From Actinospineispora spinosispora DSM 44797 (lineage in GTDB: Bacteria; Actinomycetota; Actinomycetes; Mycobacteriales; Pseudonocardiaceae), in the NCBI RefSeq assembly GCF_000429025.1, contig NZ_KE386834.1:210741-274740 (forward strand): a stretch of 64,000 bases of DNA, given 5' to 3'. This document shows, piece after piece, positions 7,964 through 15,826 of this stretch. Both the position numbers and the translations under genes were made by a program. The notes beneath the pieces are model-generated. The model saw only the letters and a list, made by a program, of their open reading frames with translations, ran no database searches and was not told the DNA's origin. Each line of letters begins with the position of its first letter. Positions within the stretch are counted from its first letter, which is position 1.

Positions 7964-9376
7964 GTGGACGAACTGTGTTGGGCCGGTGCTGGTGAGCTGG
8001 CCCGGCTGATTCGTGACGGTGAGGCTTCCGCCCGCGAGGTCGTGCAGGCGCACCTCGACCAGATCGACCGGGTGAACCCCCAGGTCAACGCGGTGGTCAC
8101 GGTGGTGGCCGAGCGGGCGATGGCCGAGGCGGAGCAGGCCGACCAGGCGTGGGCGCTGCGGCGTGAGCTGGGCCCGCTGCACGGGTTGCCGATCGCGCAC
8201 AAGGACACCCACGAGACGGCGGGCATCCGGACGACCTACGGTTCGCCGTTGTTCTCCGACAATGTCCCGGCGACCGACGAGCTGGTCGTCGAGCGGCTGC
8301 GCGGTGCGGGCGCGATCACGATCGGCAAGACGAACGTGCCGGTGTTCGCCGCCGGAAGCCACACGGTCAACCCGCTGTTCGGTGCGACGCGCAACCCGTA
8401 CGACCTGAGCCGTTCGGTGGGTGGCAGCAGCGGTGGTGCCGCGGCCGCGCTGGCCAGCGGTATGCATCCGCTCGCCGACGGCAGCGACATGGGTGGTTCA
8501 CTGCGCAACCCGGCGTCGTTCAACAACGTGGTCGGTCTGCGGCCCTCGCCGGGGCGCGTGCCCAGCTGGCCGGACCTGCTGCCATGGTCGCCGCTCGTCG
8601 TCCAGGGTCCGATGGCCCGCACCGTCGCCGATGTGGCGCTCGGGCTGTCGGTGCTCGCCGGTCCCGACCCGCGCGCGCCCGCCGCGCTGGACCGTCCCGG
8701 CTCCGACGTCGCCGGGCCGCTCACCGCCGACCTGACCGGGCTGCGCGTCGCGTGGGCACCGGACCTGGGCGGCCGGGTCGTGGTGGATCCCGAGGTGCGC
8801 GCGGTGCTCGACTCGGCGCCCTCGGTGTTCGCCGAGCTGGGCTGTCACGTCGAACCGGCCTGCCCGGACCTGACCGACGCCGACGAGGTCTTCCGGACCC
8901 TGCGCGCCTGGCGGTTCGAGCTGGCCTACGGCGACATGGCGGCGGAGTACCCCAGCGAGTTCAGTGCGCACCTGCTGGACAACATCGAACGGGGCCGCGC
9001 GCTCACCGGCTCGGACGTGGCACGTGCCGAGCAGGCGCACACCGCGCTGTTCCACCGGGTGCGGGAGTTCTTCACCCGCTACGACCTGCTGATCGCCCCG
9101 GTCAGCCAGGTCCCGCCGTTCCCGGTCGAGTGGACGTACCCGACCGAGATCGCCGGCACCCCGATGATCGACTACCTGGACTGGATGTCCTCGGCGTTCC
9201 TGATCACCGTGACCGGCTGTCCCGCGCTGTCCGTGCCGGGCGGTTTCACCCCGGGTGGCCTGCCGATCGGTCTGCAGATCATCGCTCCGCACCAGGCCGA
9301 CCTGGCGGTGCTGCGCGCCGGTCACGCGTTCGAACAGGCGACGAATCATGGAAGCAGACGCCCGCCGTTGTTGTGA
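7964..9376 (+). CDS. Amidase signature family enzyme
   Basis: This 470-aa amidase hydrolyses an unknown amide. The Ser-Ser-Lys catalytic triad is visible: Lys in LPIAHKDTHETAG, the first Ser in the glycine-rich signature SVGGSSGGAAAALASG, and the second Ser in DMGGSLRNPASFNN. The length is normal for the family. The GTG start lies directly after a G-rich Shine-Dalgarno stretch, only 17 bp after the beta-helix gene, so the two may be cotranscribed. It resembles the amidases annotated as 6-aminohexanoate-cyclic-dimer hydrolase or GatA-like, but it is not part of a GatCAB operon. Confidence 0.88.
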   Translation: MDELCWAGAGELARLIRDGEASAREVVQAHLDQIDRVNPQVNAVVTVVAERAMAEAEQADQAWALRRELGPLHGLPIAHKDTHETAGIRTTYGSPLFSDNVPATDELVVERLRGAGAITIGKTNVPVFAAGSHTVNPLFGATRNPYDLSRSVGGSSGGAAAALASGMHPLADGSDMGGSLRNPASFNNVVGLRPSPGRVPSWPDLLPWSPLVVQGPMARTVADVALGLSVLAGPDPRAPAALDRPGSDVAGPLTADLTGLRVAWAPDLGGRVVVDPEVRAVLDSAPSVFAELGCHVEPACPDLTDADEVFRTLRAWRFELAYGDMAAEYPSEFSAHLLDNIERGRALTGSDVARAEQAHTALFHRVREFFTRYDLLIAPVSQVPPFPVEWTYPTEIAGTPMIDYLDWMSSAFLITVTGCPALSVPGGFTPGGLPIGLQIIAPHQADLAVLRAGHAFEQATNHGSRRPPLL

Positions 9377-9459
9377 CTCTCTCGGGTGTTGTGACCTGGC
9401 GCACATGGTGGGACGCTTGAGGTTCATCGCTTTTCAGCGACAACGGGGCGGCAACTTCC

Positions 9460-9924
9460 ATGGGCGAGTGCGAACCGAGGAACTATCTCCAGCCCTGCCT
9501 CCTGCTTCTGCTGCGCGAGCGCTCCGACCACGGCTACGACCTGGCCAGCAGGCTCCGTGAGCTGAACGTCGCCGAAGGTGACCCGGGCGCGGTGTATCGC
9601 GCGCTGCGCGGTCTCGAGCGCCACGGCCTGGTCCGTTCGACGTGGCACACCTCGGACGCGGGACCCGCCCGGCGGACGTACCAGCTGACCACCGAGGGCA
9701 TCGCGGATCTGGACCGTCAAGCCGAGCTGCTCGAGGCGACGCACCAGACGCTGCACGTGTTCCGGAGTCGCTACCAGCGGTTGAGGGGGGTCAACGGTCA
9801 TGACCACGAGCGGATCGAGGGAGGGCTCATTCCGCGGAGCCGGGGGCACAGCCACGATCACGGCGCGGGACGCGAGCGAGGCGTTCGACCGCCGTTGCGC
9901 TCCGGCGAACGCGCTGGCGGCTGA
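9460..9924 (+). CDS. PadR-type winged-helix regulator of the hydrogenase locus
   Basis: This 154-aa protein has a PadR winged helix in its first 90 residues (LLRERSDHGYDLASRLRELN, then AVYRALRGLERHGLVRSTW and RRTYQLTTEGIADL), followed by a short helix and an unconserved His/Arg-rich tail. It opens the forward arm of the hydrogenase locus and is a candidate regulator of it. The last 125 bp overlap the start of the next gene in another frame. The tail beyond about residue 110 looks like translated overlap rather than a conserved domain. Confidence 0.8.
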   Translation: MGECEPRNYLQPCLLLLLRERSDHGYDLASRLRELNVAEGDPGAVYRALRGLERHGLVRSTWHTSDAGPARRTYQLTTEGIADLDRQAELLEATHQTLHVFRSRYQRLRGVNGHDHERIEGGLIPRSRGHSHDHGAGRERGVRPPLRSGERAGG

Positions 9925-10384
9925 CGCCGACGCGATCGCGGCTGCCTGCCACGCGATGGCACGCCGGTTCCATCGGGGCGGCCGGCTCATCGTGTTCGGG
10001 GCGGTGGGTTCGATGTCCGACGCCGCGCACGTGGTGGTGGAGTTCGTGCATCCGGTGGTCGTCGGGAAGCGCGCGTTGCCCGCTTTCGCGCTGACCGGCC
10101 CGCGCAGGCCCTCGCAGCTCGAGCTGCTGGCGGAGCCGGCGGACATCGCGCTGGGCATCGCGGGCGGACCGGACGACGAGGTCGGCGAGACACTCGCGGC
10201 CGCCGGGCGGCTCGGTCTGCTCACCGTGGCACTGTTCGGAGGTGCGCACCCACCTGCCGTCGATCACCCGCTGGTCGTGGCCTCGGGCGATCCGCTGGTG
10301 GTCAAAGAGGTCCAGGTGACGACCTACCACGTGCTGTGGGAGCTGGTGCACGTCTTCCTCGACCAGCCCGGCCTCCTGTCATGA
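9800..10384 (+). CDS. SIS-domain protein, degenerate phosphosugar site, hydrogenase-associated
   Basis: This 194-aa protein has the sugar-isomerase (SIS) fold of GmhA-like proteins. The phosphosugar-binding loop that normally reads GNGGSxxDA is here GAVGSMSDA, so catalytic isomerase activity is doubtful. The C-terminus QVTTYHVLWELVHVFLDQ matches that of the second SIS protein two genes downstream. It overlaps the PadR gene by 125 bp at its start and the HypC-like gene by 4 bp at its end. SIS proteins recur in hydrogenase accessory clusters of actinobacteria but their role in maturation is not established. A start nearer 9956 would lose the first helix. Confidence 0.75.
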   Translation: MTTSGSREGSFRGAGGTATITARDASEAFDRRCAPANALAADADAIAAACHAMARRFHRGGRLIVFGAVGSMSDAAHVVVEFVHPVVVGKRALPAFALTGPRRPSQLELLAEPADIALGIAGGPDDEVGETLAAAGRLGLLTVALFGGAHPPAVDHPLVVASGDPLVVKEVQVTTYHVLWELVHVFLDQPGLLS

Positions 10385-10599
10385 GCACGGCGGGGCACTG
10401 CGGCGGGGAGGTGTGCATCACCTGCTCCGACCAGGCGGTGCCGGTGCGGATCACCGAGCTGCTCCCCGACGAGCTCGCCACGGTGTCGACCGAGGCCGGC
10501 ACGGTCGAGGAGATCAGCGTCGCGTTGGTCGACGCCTCCGTGGGTGACGTCGTGCTGGTGCACGCCGGTGAGGCGATCGCCCGGCTGGACGAGCCGTGA
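10381..10599 (+). CDS. HypC-like hydrogenase maturation chaperone (variant)
   Basis: This 72-aa protein belongs to the HypC/HupF family that carries the Fe(CN)2CO unit with HypD. Classic HypC starts Met-Cys; here the motif is shifted inward and reads VCITCSDQAVPVRITELL (Cys12 and Cys15), followed by the beta-barrel segment EISVALVDASVGDVVLVHAG and the ending AIARLDE. This CxTCSD variant is typical of actinobacterial accessory clusters. A classic HypC is encoded separately at 18050-18325. The gene is coupled by 4-bp overlaps to the SIS genes on both sides. Confidence 0.82.
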   Translation: MSTAGHCGGEVCITCSDQAVPVRITELLPDELATVSTEAGTVEEISVALVDASVGDVVLVHAGEAIARLDEP

Positions 10600-11246
10600 C
10601 CGGCATCGAGGAGCTGTACCCGTTCTTGTACGCGGGGCACGACGACACGGAACTGGCGGCGGTGCTCAGCCAGCTGGCCGGGTCCACCCGGGACAAGGTC
10701 GCCGAGATCGAGCGGGTACGGGCCGCGCTGCGCGACGCCGAGGCGGGGCGGCTCGCGGACTGCGCGAACGCCATGGCCACGCGATTCGCGGCCGGTGGCC
10801 GGTTGTTCACCTTCGGCAACGGTGGCAGTAGCACCGACGCGGAGGCCGTCGCGGGCCAGTTCCTCTCCCCGGCGCGCGCCGGAGCGCGTGCGCTGCCCGC
10901 GCGGGCGTTGACCCACGACGTGGCGACGTTGACCGCCCTGGCCAACGACGTGTCGTTCGACGTGGTCTTCGCGCGACCGCTCGCGGCGGCGGCCGGCCCG
11001 GGTGACATGGCGATGGGCCTGTCGACCAGCGGCGGCTCCCGCAACGTGCTGCGCGCGTTCGCCGAGGCGCGCAGGCTCGGGGTGCTGACGATCGGGCTTG
11101 CCGGGTACTCCGGTGGCGCGATGGCCGAGGCGGGGCTCGACCACCTGTTCGTCATGCCGTCCGACTCGGTGCACCGGATCCAGGAGGCCCAGACGACGGC
11201 GTACCACGTCCTGTGGGAACTCGTTCAGCGTGCGTTGGGCGCATGA
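10596..11246 (+). CDS. SIS-domain phosphoheptose-isomerase-like protein, hydrogenase-associated
   Basis: This 216-aa SIS protein keeps the canonical phosphosugar loop GNGGSSTDAEAVAGQFLSP and the second serine loop MGLSTSGGSRNVLRAF, so unlike its neighbour it could bind a phosphorylated ligand. It resembles GmhA (sedoheptulose-7-phosphate isomerase) but sits between a HypC-like gene and hypF, which argues for a hydrogenase-linked role rather than heptose synthesis. GTG start and ATGA stop overlap on both sides show tight coupling. Confidence 0.8.
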   Translation: MTGIEELYPFLYAGHDDTELAAVLSQLAGSTRDKVAEIERVRAALRDAEAGRLADCANAMATRFAAGGRLFTFGNGGSSTDAEAVAGQFLSPARAGARALPARALTHDVATLTALANDVSFDVVFARPLAAAAGPGDMAMGLSTSGGSRNVLRAFAEARRLGVLTIGLAGYSGGAMAEAGLDHLFVMPSDSVHRIQEAQTTAYHVLWELVQRALGA

Positions 11247-13534
11247 GCGTCCGGGTGCGGGTCCGGGTGAGCGGCATCGTGCAGGGTGTCGGGTTCCGGC
11301 CTTTCGTGCACACTCTGGCCGGGTCGCTCGGGCTGTCCGGACACGTCGGCAACGACGGTTCCGGGGTGCTGCTGGAAGCGCAGGGAGATCGGGGCGCGGT
11401 GCGCAGCCTGCTGGCCGAGCTGACCGCGCACCCGCCGGCGTTGGCGGTGGTCGAGGACGTGTCGGCGACCGAGATCCCGGTGTGTCCCGACGCGACCGGC
11501 TTCGTCATCTCGGCGAGCGACATCGCGGGCCCACGCCACACGTTGATCTCGCCGGACACCGCCACCTGCGACGACTGTCTCGCCGAGCTGGCCGACCCGG
11601 CCGACCGGCGGTACCGCTACCCGTTCCTCAACTGCACGAACTGCGGTCCCCGGTTCACGATCGTCACCGGAGTCCCCTACGACCGCGCCGCGACCACGAT
11701 GGCGGACTTCCCGATGTGTGCCGCGTGCGCGGCGGAGTACCACGACGTCACCGACCGGCGGTTCCACGCCCAGCCGGTGTGCTGCCCCGACTGCGGGCCG
11801 ACGCTGTCACTCGACGGCGACCGTTCCGATCCGATCGCCGGCGCCGCGCGGGCACTGCGGCGCGGTGAGATCGTCGCGGTCAAGGGCCTCGGCGGCTTCC
11901 ACCTGGCCACGCTGGCCGGCGCCTCCGCACGCTACGCCGACGTCGGGGCGGCCGCGGTGGCCCGGCTGCGGGCGCGCAAACATCGGGAGGACAAGCCGTT
12001 CGCGGTGCTGGTCAAGGACCTGGACGCGGCCAGGGAGCTGGTGGGGGTCGACGAGGTGTCGGCGGAGCTGCTCACCTCCCGGCGCCGGCCGATCGTGCTG
12101 CTGCCCCGCCTGCCCGGGACCCGGCTCGCCCCGGAGATCGCGCCGGGCAACCAGCACCTGGGGATCCTGCTGCCCTACACCCCGCTGCACCATCTGCTGC
12201 TCGACGAGGTCGCCGAACCGATCGTGCTGACCAGCGGAAACGTGTCCGACGAACCGATCGCCTTCCAGGACTACGAGGCCGCGCGCCGGCTCGCGCCGAT
12301 CGCCGACGTCTTCCTGACCCATGACCGGCGCATCCACGTCAGGGCCGACGACTCGGTGCTGCGGGTGGTCGAGGGCGCTCCGATGCCGATCCGCCGCTCT
12401 CGCGGTTACGCCCCGGAACCACTGCCGATGGTCGTGGCGGCGCGTCGCCCGGTGCTGGGGTGTGGCGCCGAGCTCAAGAGCACGTTCTGCCTCGCCAGGG
12501 GTGAGCACGCGTTCCTGTCCCACCACATCGGGGACCTGGGGAACTACGAGACACTGCGGTCGTACACGAGCGGGATCGCGCACTTCGGTGAGCTGTTCGA
12601 CGTCGATCCGGTGGTGCTCGCGCATGATCTGCACCCGGAGTACCTGTCGACGAAGTTCGCGCACGACACCGCTGATCGCCGGGACGTCGAGCTGCTCGGG
12701 GTCCAGCATCATCACGCGCACCTGGCGTCCTGTCTCGCGGACAACGGGGTCGCCGGACCGGTGATCGGGGTCGCCTGCGACGGCCTCGGCTACGGACTCG
12801 ACGGGACGCTGTGGGGTGGCGAGGTCATGGTGGTCTCGCTGACCGAGTTCCGCAGGCTTACCCACCTGGAGACGGTCGCGTTACCCGGCGGCGCCGCCGC
12901 GATCCGCGAGCCCTGGCGGATGGCCGCGTCCTACCTGCGTTCGGCGGGCCATCGTGAGGTCCCGTCGGCCGCCGCGAGCCTGGCGACGCGGCAGGGCGCG
13001 CGATGGGACCAGGTCGGTGCGCTGCTCGACGGTGGTGTCAACACCCCGCCGACCAGCAGTGCGGGGCGGCTGTTCGACGCGGTGGCGGCGTTGGTCGGTC
13101 TGCGGGACCGGGTGAACTACGAGGGCCAGGCGGCGATCGAGCTGGAGCAGCGGGTCGATCCCGCCGAGATGGACTGGTATCCGGCGCGGCTGGAGGGGGC
13201 GCTGATCCGAGGCGTGGACCTGGTGTCCGCGGTCCTCGACGACCTCGCCGCCGGTGTCGACGTCGGCCGGATCGCCGGTCGTTTCCACAACGGCGTGGTC
13301 GAGGTGCTGGCGATGGCGTGTGTGAAGGCGCGGGCGGAGACCGGGCTGGGTGTCGTCGCGCTGTCCGGCGGGGTGTTCCAGAACGTGCTGCTGACCACGC
13401 GGCTGGCCGCGCGGCTGCGGACCGACGGGTTCGAGGTGCTGACCCATCACCGGGTGCCGCCCAACGATGCCGGGATCAGCTTCGGGCAGGTCGCGGTGGC
13501 CGCCGCGCGGGATCTCAGACCAGCTCGTGGGTGA
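11243..13534 (+). CDS. hypF: Carbamoyltransferase HypF
   Basis: This 763-aa protein makes the cyanide ligands of the NiFe site from carbamoyl phosphate, passing them to HypE. The domains appear in the normal order: acylphosphatase (residues 1-95, SGIVQGVGFRPFVH), two zinc-finger motifs (CDDCLAEL with CTNCGPRF, and CAACAAEY with CCPDCGP), a YrdC-like domain (about 200-380, with KGLGGFHLA and LRARKHREDKPFAVLVKDLD) and a Kae1-like domain with HHHAHLASCL and VGVACDGLGYG-like sequence. The length matches the family. The ATG at 11243 overlaps the SIS stop. Confidence 0.95.
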   Translation: MSVRVRVRVSGIVQGVGFRPFVHTLAGSLGLSGHVGNDGSGVLLEAQGDRGAVRSLLAELTAHPPALAVVEDVSATEIPVCPDATGFVISASDIAGPRHTLISPDTATCDDCLAELADPADRRYRYPFLNCTNCGPRFTIVTGVPYDRAATTMADFPMCAACAAEYHDVTDRRFHAQPVCCPDCGPTLSLDGDRSDPIAGAARALRRGEIVAVKGLGGFHLATLAGASARYADVGAAAVARLRARKHREDKPFAVLVKDLDAARELVGVDEVSAELLTSRRRPIVLLPRLPGTRLAPEIAPGNQHLGILLPYTPLHHLLLDEVAEPIVLTSGNVSDEPIAFQDYEAARRLAPIADVFLTHDRRIHVRADDSVLRVVEGAPMPIRRSRGYAPEPLPMVVAARRPVLGCGAELKSTFCLARGEHAFLSHHIGDLGNYETLRSYTSGIAHFGELFDVDPVVLAHDLHPEYLSTKFAHDTADRRDVELLGVQHHHAHLASCLADNGVAGPVIGVACDGLGYGLDGTLWGGEVMVVSLTEFRRLTHLETVALPGGAAAIREPWRMAASYLRSAGHREVPSAAASLATRQGARWDQVGALLDGGVNTPPTSSAGRLFDAVAALVGLRDRVNYEGQAAIELEQRVDPAEMDWYPARLEGALIRGVDLVSAVLDDLAAGVDVGRIAGRFHNGVVEVLAMACVKARAETGLGVVALSGGVFQNVLLTTRLAARLRTDGFEVLTHHRVPPNDAGISFGQVAVAAARDLRPARG

Positions 13535-13778
13535 ACCGTCCGTCGGCGTCGGCGGTCACCGCGATGGTGGTGCGCTGTTCCTGGCAGCCGTAGTAGTACT
13601 CGCCGCCCCGGTGGCCCGCCGCGGTCAGGTGTGCCTCCAGCTGGTGGCGTGACGCGGGCTGGCTGTCGGTCACGGCGTGCATGCCGCAGTCGCACATCCA
13701 GGCGTTCAGGGAGATCGGGCTCTTGCTCGGCCACTGCCTCAGCCGGGTCACCAGGGAAGGCGGGGTCTCTCGCTGCAT
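13515..13778 (-). CDS. Small hypothetical protein under an iron box
   Basis: This 87-aa soluble protein of unknown function contains NAWMCDCGMHAV and a later EYYYGCQEQRTTIAV, three cysteines that could bind metal or an Fe-S cluster. It begins ATG at 13778, only 5 bp from a strong IdeR/DtxR-type operator, so its expression should rise under iron limitation. It is convergent with hypF and overlaps its last 20 bp. The location within the hydrogenase locus may be coincidental. No family was recognised. Confidence 0.7.
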   Translation of the reverse strand: MQRETPPSLVTRLRQWPSKSPISLNAWMCDCGMHAVTDSQPASRHQLEAHLTAAGHRGGEYYYGCQEQRTTIAVTADADGRFTHELV

Positions 13779-13783
13779 GAAAA

Positions 13784-13802
13784 TTAGGTTAGGTTGCCCT
13801 AA
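13784..13802. promoter_or_regulatory. IdeR/DtxR-type iron box
   Basis: The 19-bp site TTAGGTTAGGTTGCCCTAA matches the established IdeR/DmdR consensus TTAGGTTAGGCTAACCTAA at 16 of 19 positions. It is immediately upstream of the minus-strand 87-aa gene and about 90 bp upstream of the plus-strand methyltransferase, so it could control both. Fe(II)-bound regulator would repress. Confidence 0.8.
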
Positions 13803-13893
13803 CTAAATGCGCCAGGGTTGTGTGTCCTCCGTAACCTGGTTGCACGTGATCATGGGCGCGTGACTGACTGGTGTCGTGCAGGGATACCAGCCG

Positions 13894-14628
13894 ATGGACA
13901 GCTTCGGGTCGGACGCTGCCGCCGTGTACGACGACCGCCCGCGTGGCGACGAGGACGCCGCGGTCGCGTTACTCGCCTCACTGGCCCGCGGCGGGCCGGC
14001 GCTCGAACTGGCGATCGGGACCGGCCGGATCGCGCTGCCGCTGGCCGGCACCGGACTGCGGGTCGACGGCATCGATCTGTCGCCGGACATGGTCGAGCGG
14101 CTGCGCGCCAAGCCCGGCGGCTCGCGGCTGTCGGTCACCATCGGCGACATCGCGGACGTCCCGGTCGAGGGCAGCTACCGGCTGATCTACCTCGTGTACA
14201 ACACACTGTTCAACCTGCTGACCCAGGACGAGCAGGTCCGCTGCTTCGAGAACGTGGCGCGGCACCTCACCGACGACGGGCTGTTCGTCGTCGAGGCGTT
14301 CGTGCCGAGCTACCTGGTGCGGCTGCGCGACGACCAGTACGTCGACGCCGAACACGTCGGTGCCGACCGGGTCCAGCTGGACGTGGCCCGGCACGACCCG
14401 GTGACACAGCGGCTGGAGGAGAACCACGTGGTGCTGTCGCCGGAGGGGCTCCGCTTCTTCCCGATCGTCACGCGCTACGCCTGGCCGAGCGAGCTGGACC
14501 TGATGGCCCGGCTGGCCGGCCTCCGGCTGACCGACCGGTGGGGAGGTTGGTCCCGGGAGCCGTTCACGTCGTCCAGCCGCAACCACGTCTCGCTGTACAG
14601 AGGCCCCGGCTCGACGTCACTGTCCTGA
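13894..14628 (+). CDS. Class I SAM-dependent methyltransferase
   Basis: This 244-aa protein has a methyltransferase fold. Motif I reads ALELAIGTGRIALPLAGTG, followed by VDGIDLSPDMVERLR (acidic loop) and YLVYNTLFNLLTQDEQVRCF. The start at 13894 is preceded by AGGGA; an in-frame GTG at 13876 is an alternative. It lies inside the hydrogenase locus, but neither substrate nor link to H2 metabolism is evident. The upstream iron box may influence it. Confidence 0.82.
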   Translation: MDSFGSDAAAVYDDRPRGDEDAAVALLASLARGGPALELAIGTGRIALPLAGTGLRVDGIDLSPDMVERLRAKPGGSRLSVTIGDIADVPVEGSYRLIYLVYNTLFNLLTQDEQVRCFENVARHLTDDGLFVVEAFVPSYLVRLRDDQYVDAEHVGADRVQLDVARHDPVTQRLEENHVVLSPEGLRFFPIVTRYAWPSELDLMARLAGLRLTDRWGGWSREPFTSSSRNHVSLYRGPGSTSLS

Positions 14629-14636
14629 GTCGGCTT

Positions 14637-14700
14637 TTGCACACCGTCATGTTGCGTCGCACATGTTCGGACATGTGCGACGCAACACGACGGTGTGCAA
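14637..14700. terminator. Bidirectional terminator, GTCGCA-family palindrome copy 2
   Basis: A 64-nt near-perfect palindrome (outer arms TTGCACACCGTC and GACGGTGTGCAA, core GTTGCGTCGCACATGT) lies between the convergent methyltransferase and hypB genes. Confidence 0.85.
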
Positions 14701-14734
14701 GGTGTGCGCCTCGAGACGCCTCTGTGTGAGCTGT

Positions 14735-15493
14735 TCAGCGACCTCGCAGCCAGGCGTACCAGGCGGGCAGGCCGGCGCCTGTGGTGGCGGAGAGCTGCAG
14801 GACCTCTGTACGTGGGTTGACCCGGTGGATGGCCGCCAGACATTCGGCTACGTCGAACCGCAGGTGGGGCAGCAGGTCGATCTTGTTGAGCAGGACCAGA
14901 TCCGCGGCGGCGAACATCTGGGGGTACTTGAGCGGTTTGTCCGCGCCCTCGGTCGTCGAGGTGATCACCACCTTCGCGGCCTCACCGAGATCGAACAGCG
15001 CGGGGCAGACCAGGTTGCCGACGTTCTCGATGAACACCACCGACCCCTCCGGCGGGTTCAGCGCGCGCAGACCCCGGTCGACCATCGACGCATCCAGGTG
15101 GCACCCGGAACCGGTGTTGATCTGCACCACGCGGCAGCCGGTCGCGGTGATCCGGTCGGCGTCCAGCAGCGTCTCCTGGTCGCCCTCGACGACGCAGACC
15201 GGCGGGTCACCGGCCAGGTCGACGATGCTGCGCTCCAGCAGCGTCGTCTTGCCGGCGCCGGGGGAGCTCATCAGGTTCAATGCCCGGACGCCCCGCTCGG
15301 CCAGCCAGCGGCGGTTGCGGTCGGCCAGCTCGTCGTTCTTCGCCAGCACCCGCTGTTCCAGCGCGATCGTGTGGCCGCGCTCCGGCTCCACGACGTGCCC
15401 GTGGCCGTGTTCATGCCCGTGCCCGTGTCCATGACCGTGCTCCGGATCGACGACCCGGACCCCGTTCCCCGAGCATCCGCAGGTAGCGCACAC
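14735..15493 (-). CDS. hypB: Hydrogenase nickel-insertion GTPase HypB
   Basis: This 252-aa GTPase delivers Ni to the hydrogenase large subunit with HypA. The N-terminus is MCATCGCSG, like the high-affinity CxxCGC nickel site, followed by a His-rich stretch of alternating HG pairs at about residues 19-33 that may store nickel. The P-loop is SSPGAGKTT (Lys82), and NKIDLLPHL supplies the G4 motif. It is the last gene of the reverse hydrogenase operon, 1 bp after hypA. GTG start. Confidence 0.96.
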   Translation of the reverse strand: MCATCGCSGNGVRVVDPEHGHGHGHGHEHGHGHVVEPERGHTIALEQRVLAKNDELADRNRRWLAERGVRALNLMSSPGAGKTTLLERSIVDLAGDPPVCVVEGDQETLLDADRITATGCRVVQINTGSGCHLDASMVDRGLRALNPPEGSVVFIENVGNLVCPALFDLGEAAKVVITSTTEGADKPLKYPQMFAAADLVLLNKIDLLPHLRFDVAECLAAIHRVNPRTEVLQLSATTGAGLPAWYAWLRGR

Positions 15494-15494
15494 G

Positions 15495-15824
15495 TCAGAC
15501 CACCTCCACCTCTCGGATCAGCAGCTCCCGGCCGCCCAGCACCTCGACGTCGACGCTGCCGCAGTCGCACATCACGATCAGCTCGTCGGTGTCGAACTCG
15601 GCGCGGCAGTCCCGGCAGCGGCCTCTGCCCGGCGAGGAGACGATCTCCAGCTCGGCCCCTGCCAGGCACGTCCCGCCGGTGGCCAGCTCGAAACAGAACC
15701 GCAGAGCGTCCGGGACGACACCGCAGAGCCGTCCGACCTCGACCCGCACCCGGCGGATCGGCGTGGCCGCCACCTTGTCGGTGACCGCCGCGACGATGCT
15801 CTCCGCGATCGACAGCTCGTGCAT
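15495..15824 (-). CDS. hypA: Hydrogenase nickel-binding protein HypA
   Basis: This 109-aa partner of HypB binds nickel through the N-terminal MHELSIAESIV motif (His2), and carries a structural zinc site from Cys70, Cys73 (CRDC) and Cys86, Cys88 (MCDCGS). The second pair is spaced CxC rather than the usual CxxC. The ATG at 15824 gives the conserved N-terminus; a TTG two codons upstream would overlap hypE. Normal family length. Confidence 0.95.
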   Translation of the reverse strand: MHELSIAESIVAAVTDKVAATPIRRVRVEVGRLCGVVPDALRFCFELATGGTCLAGAELEIVSSPGRGRCRDCRAEFDTDELIVMCDCGSVDVEVLGGRELLIREVEVV

Positions 15825-15826
15825 CG

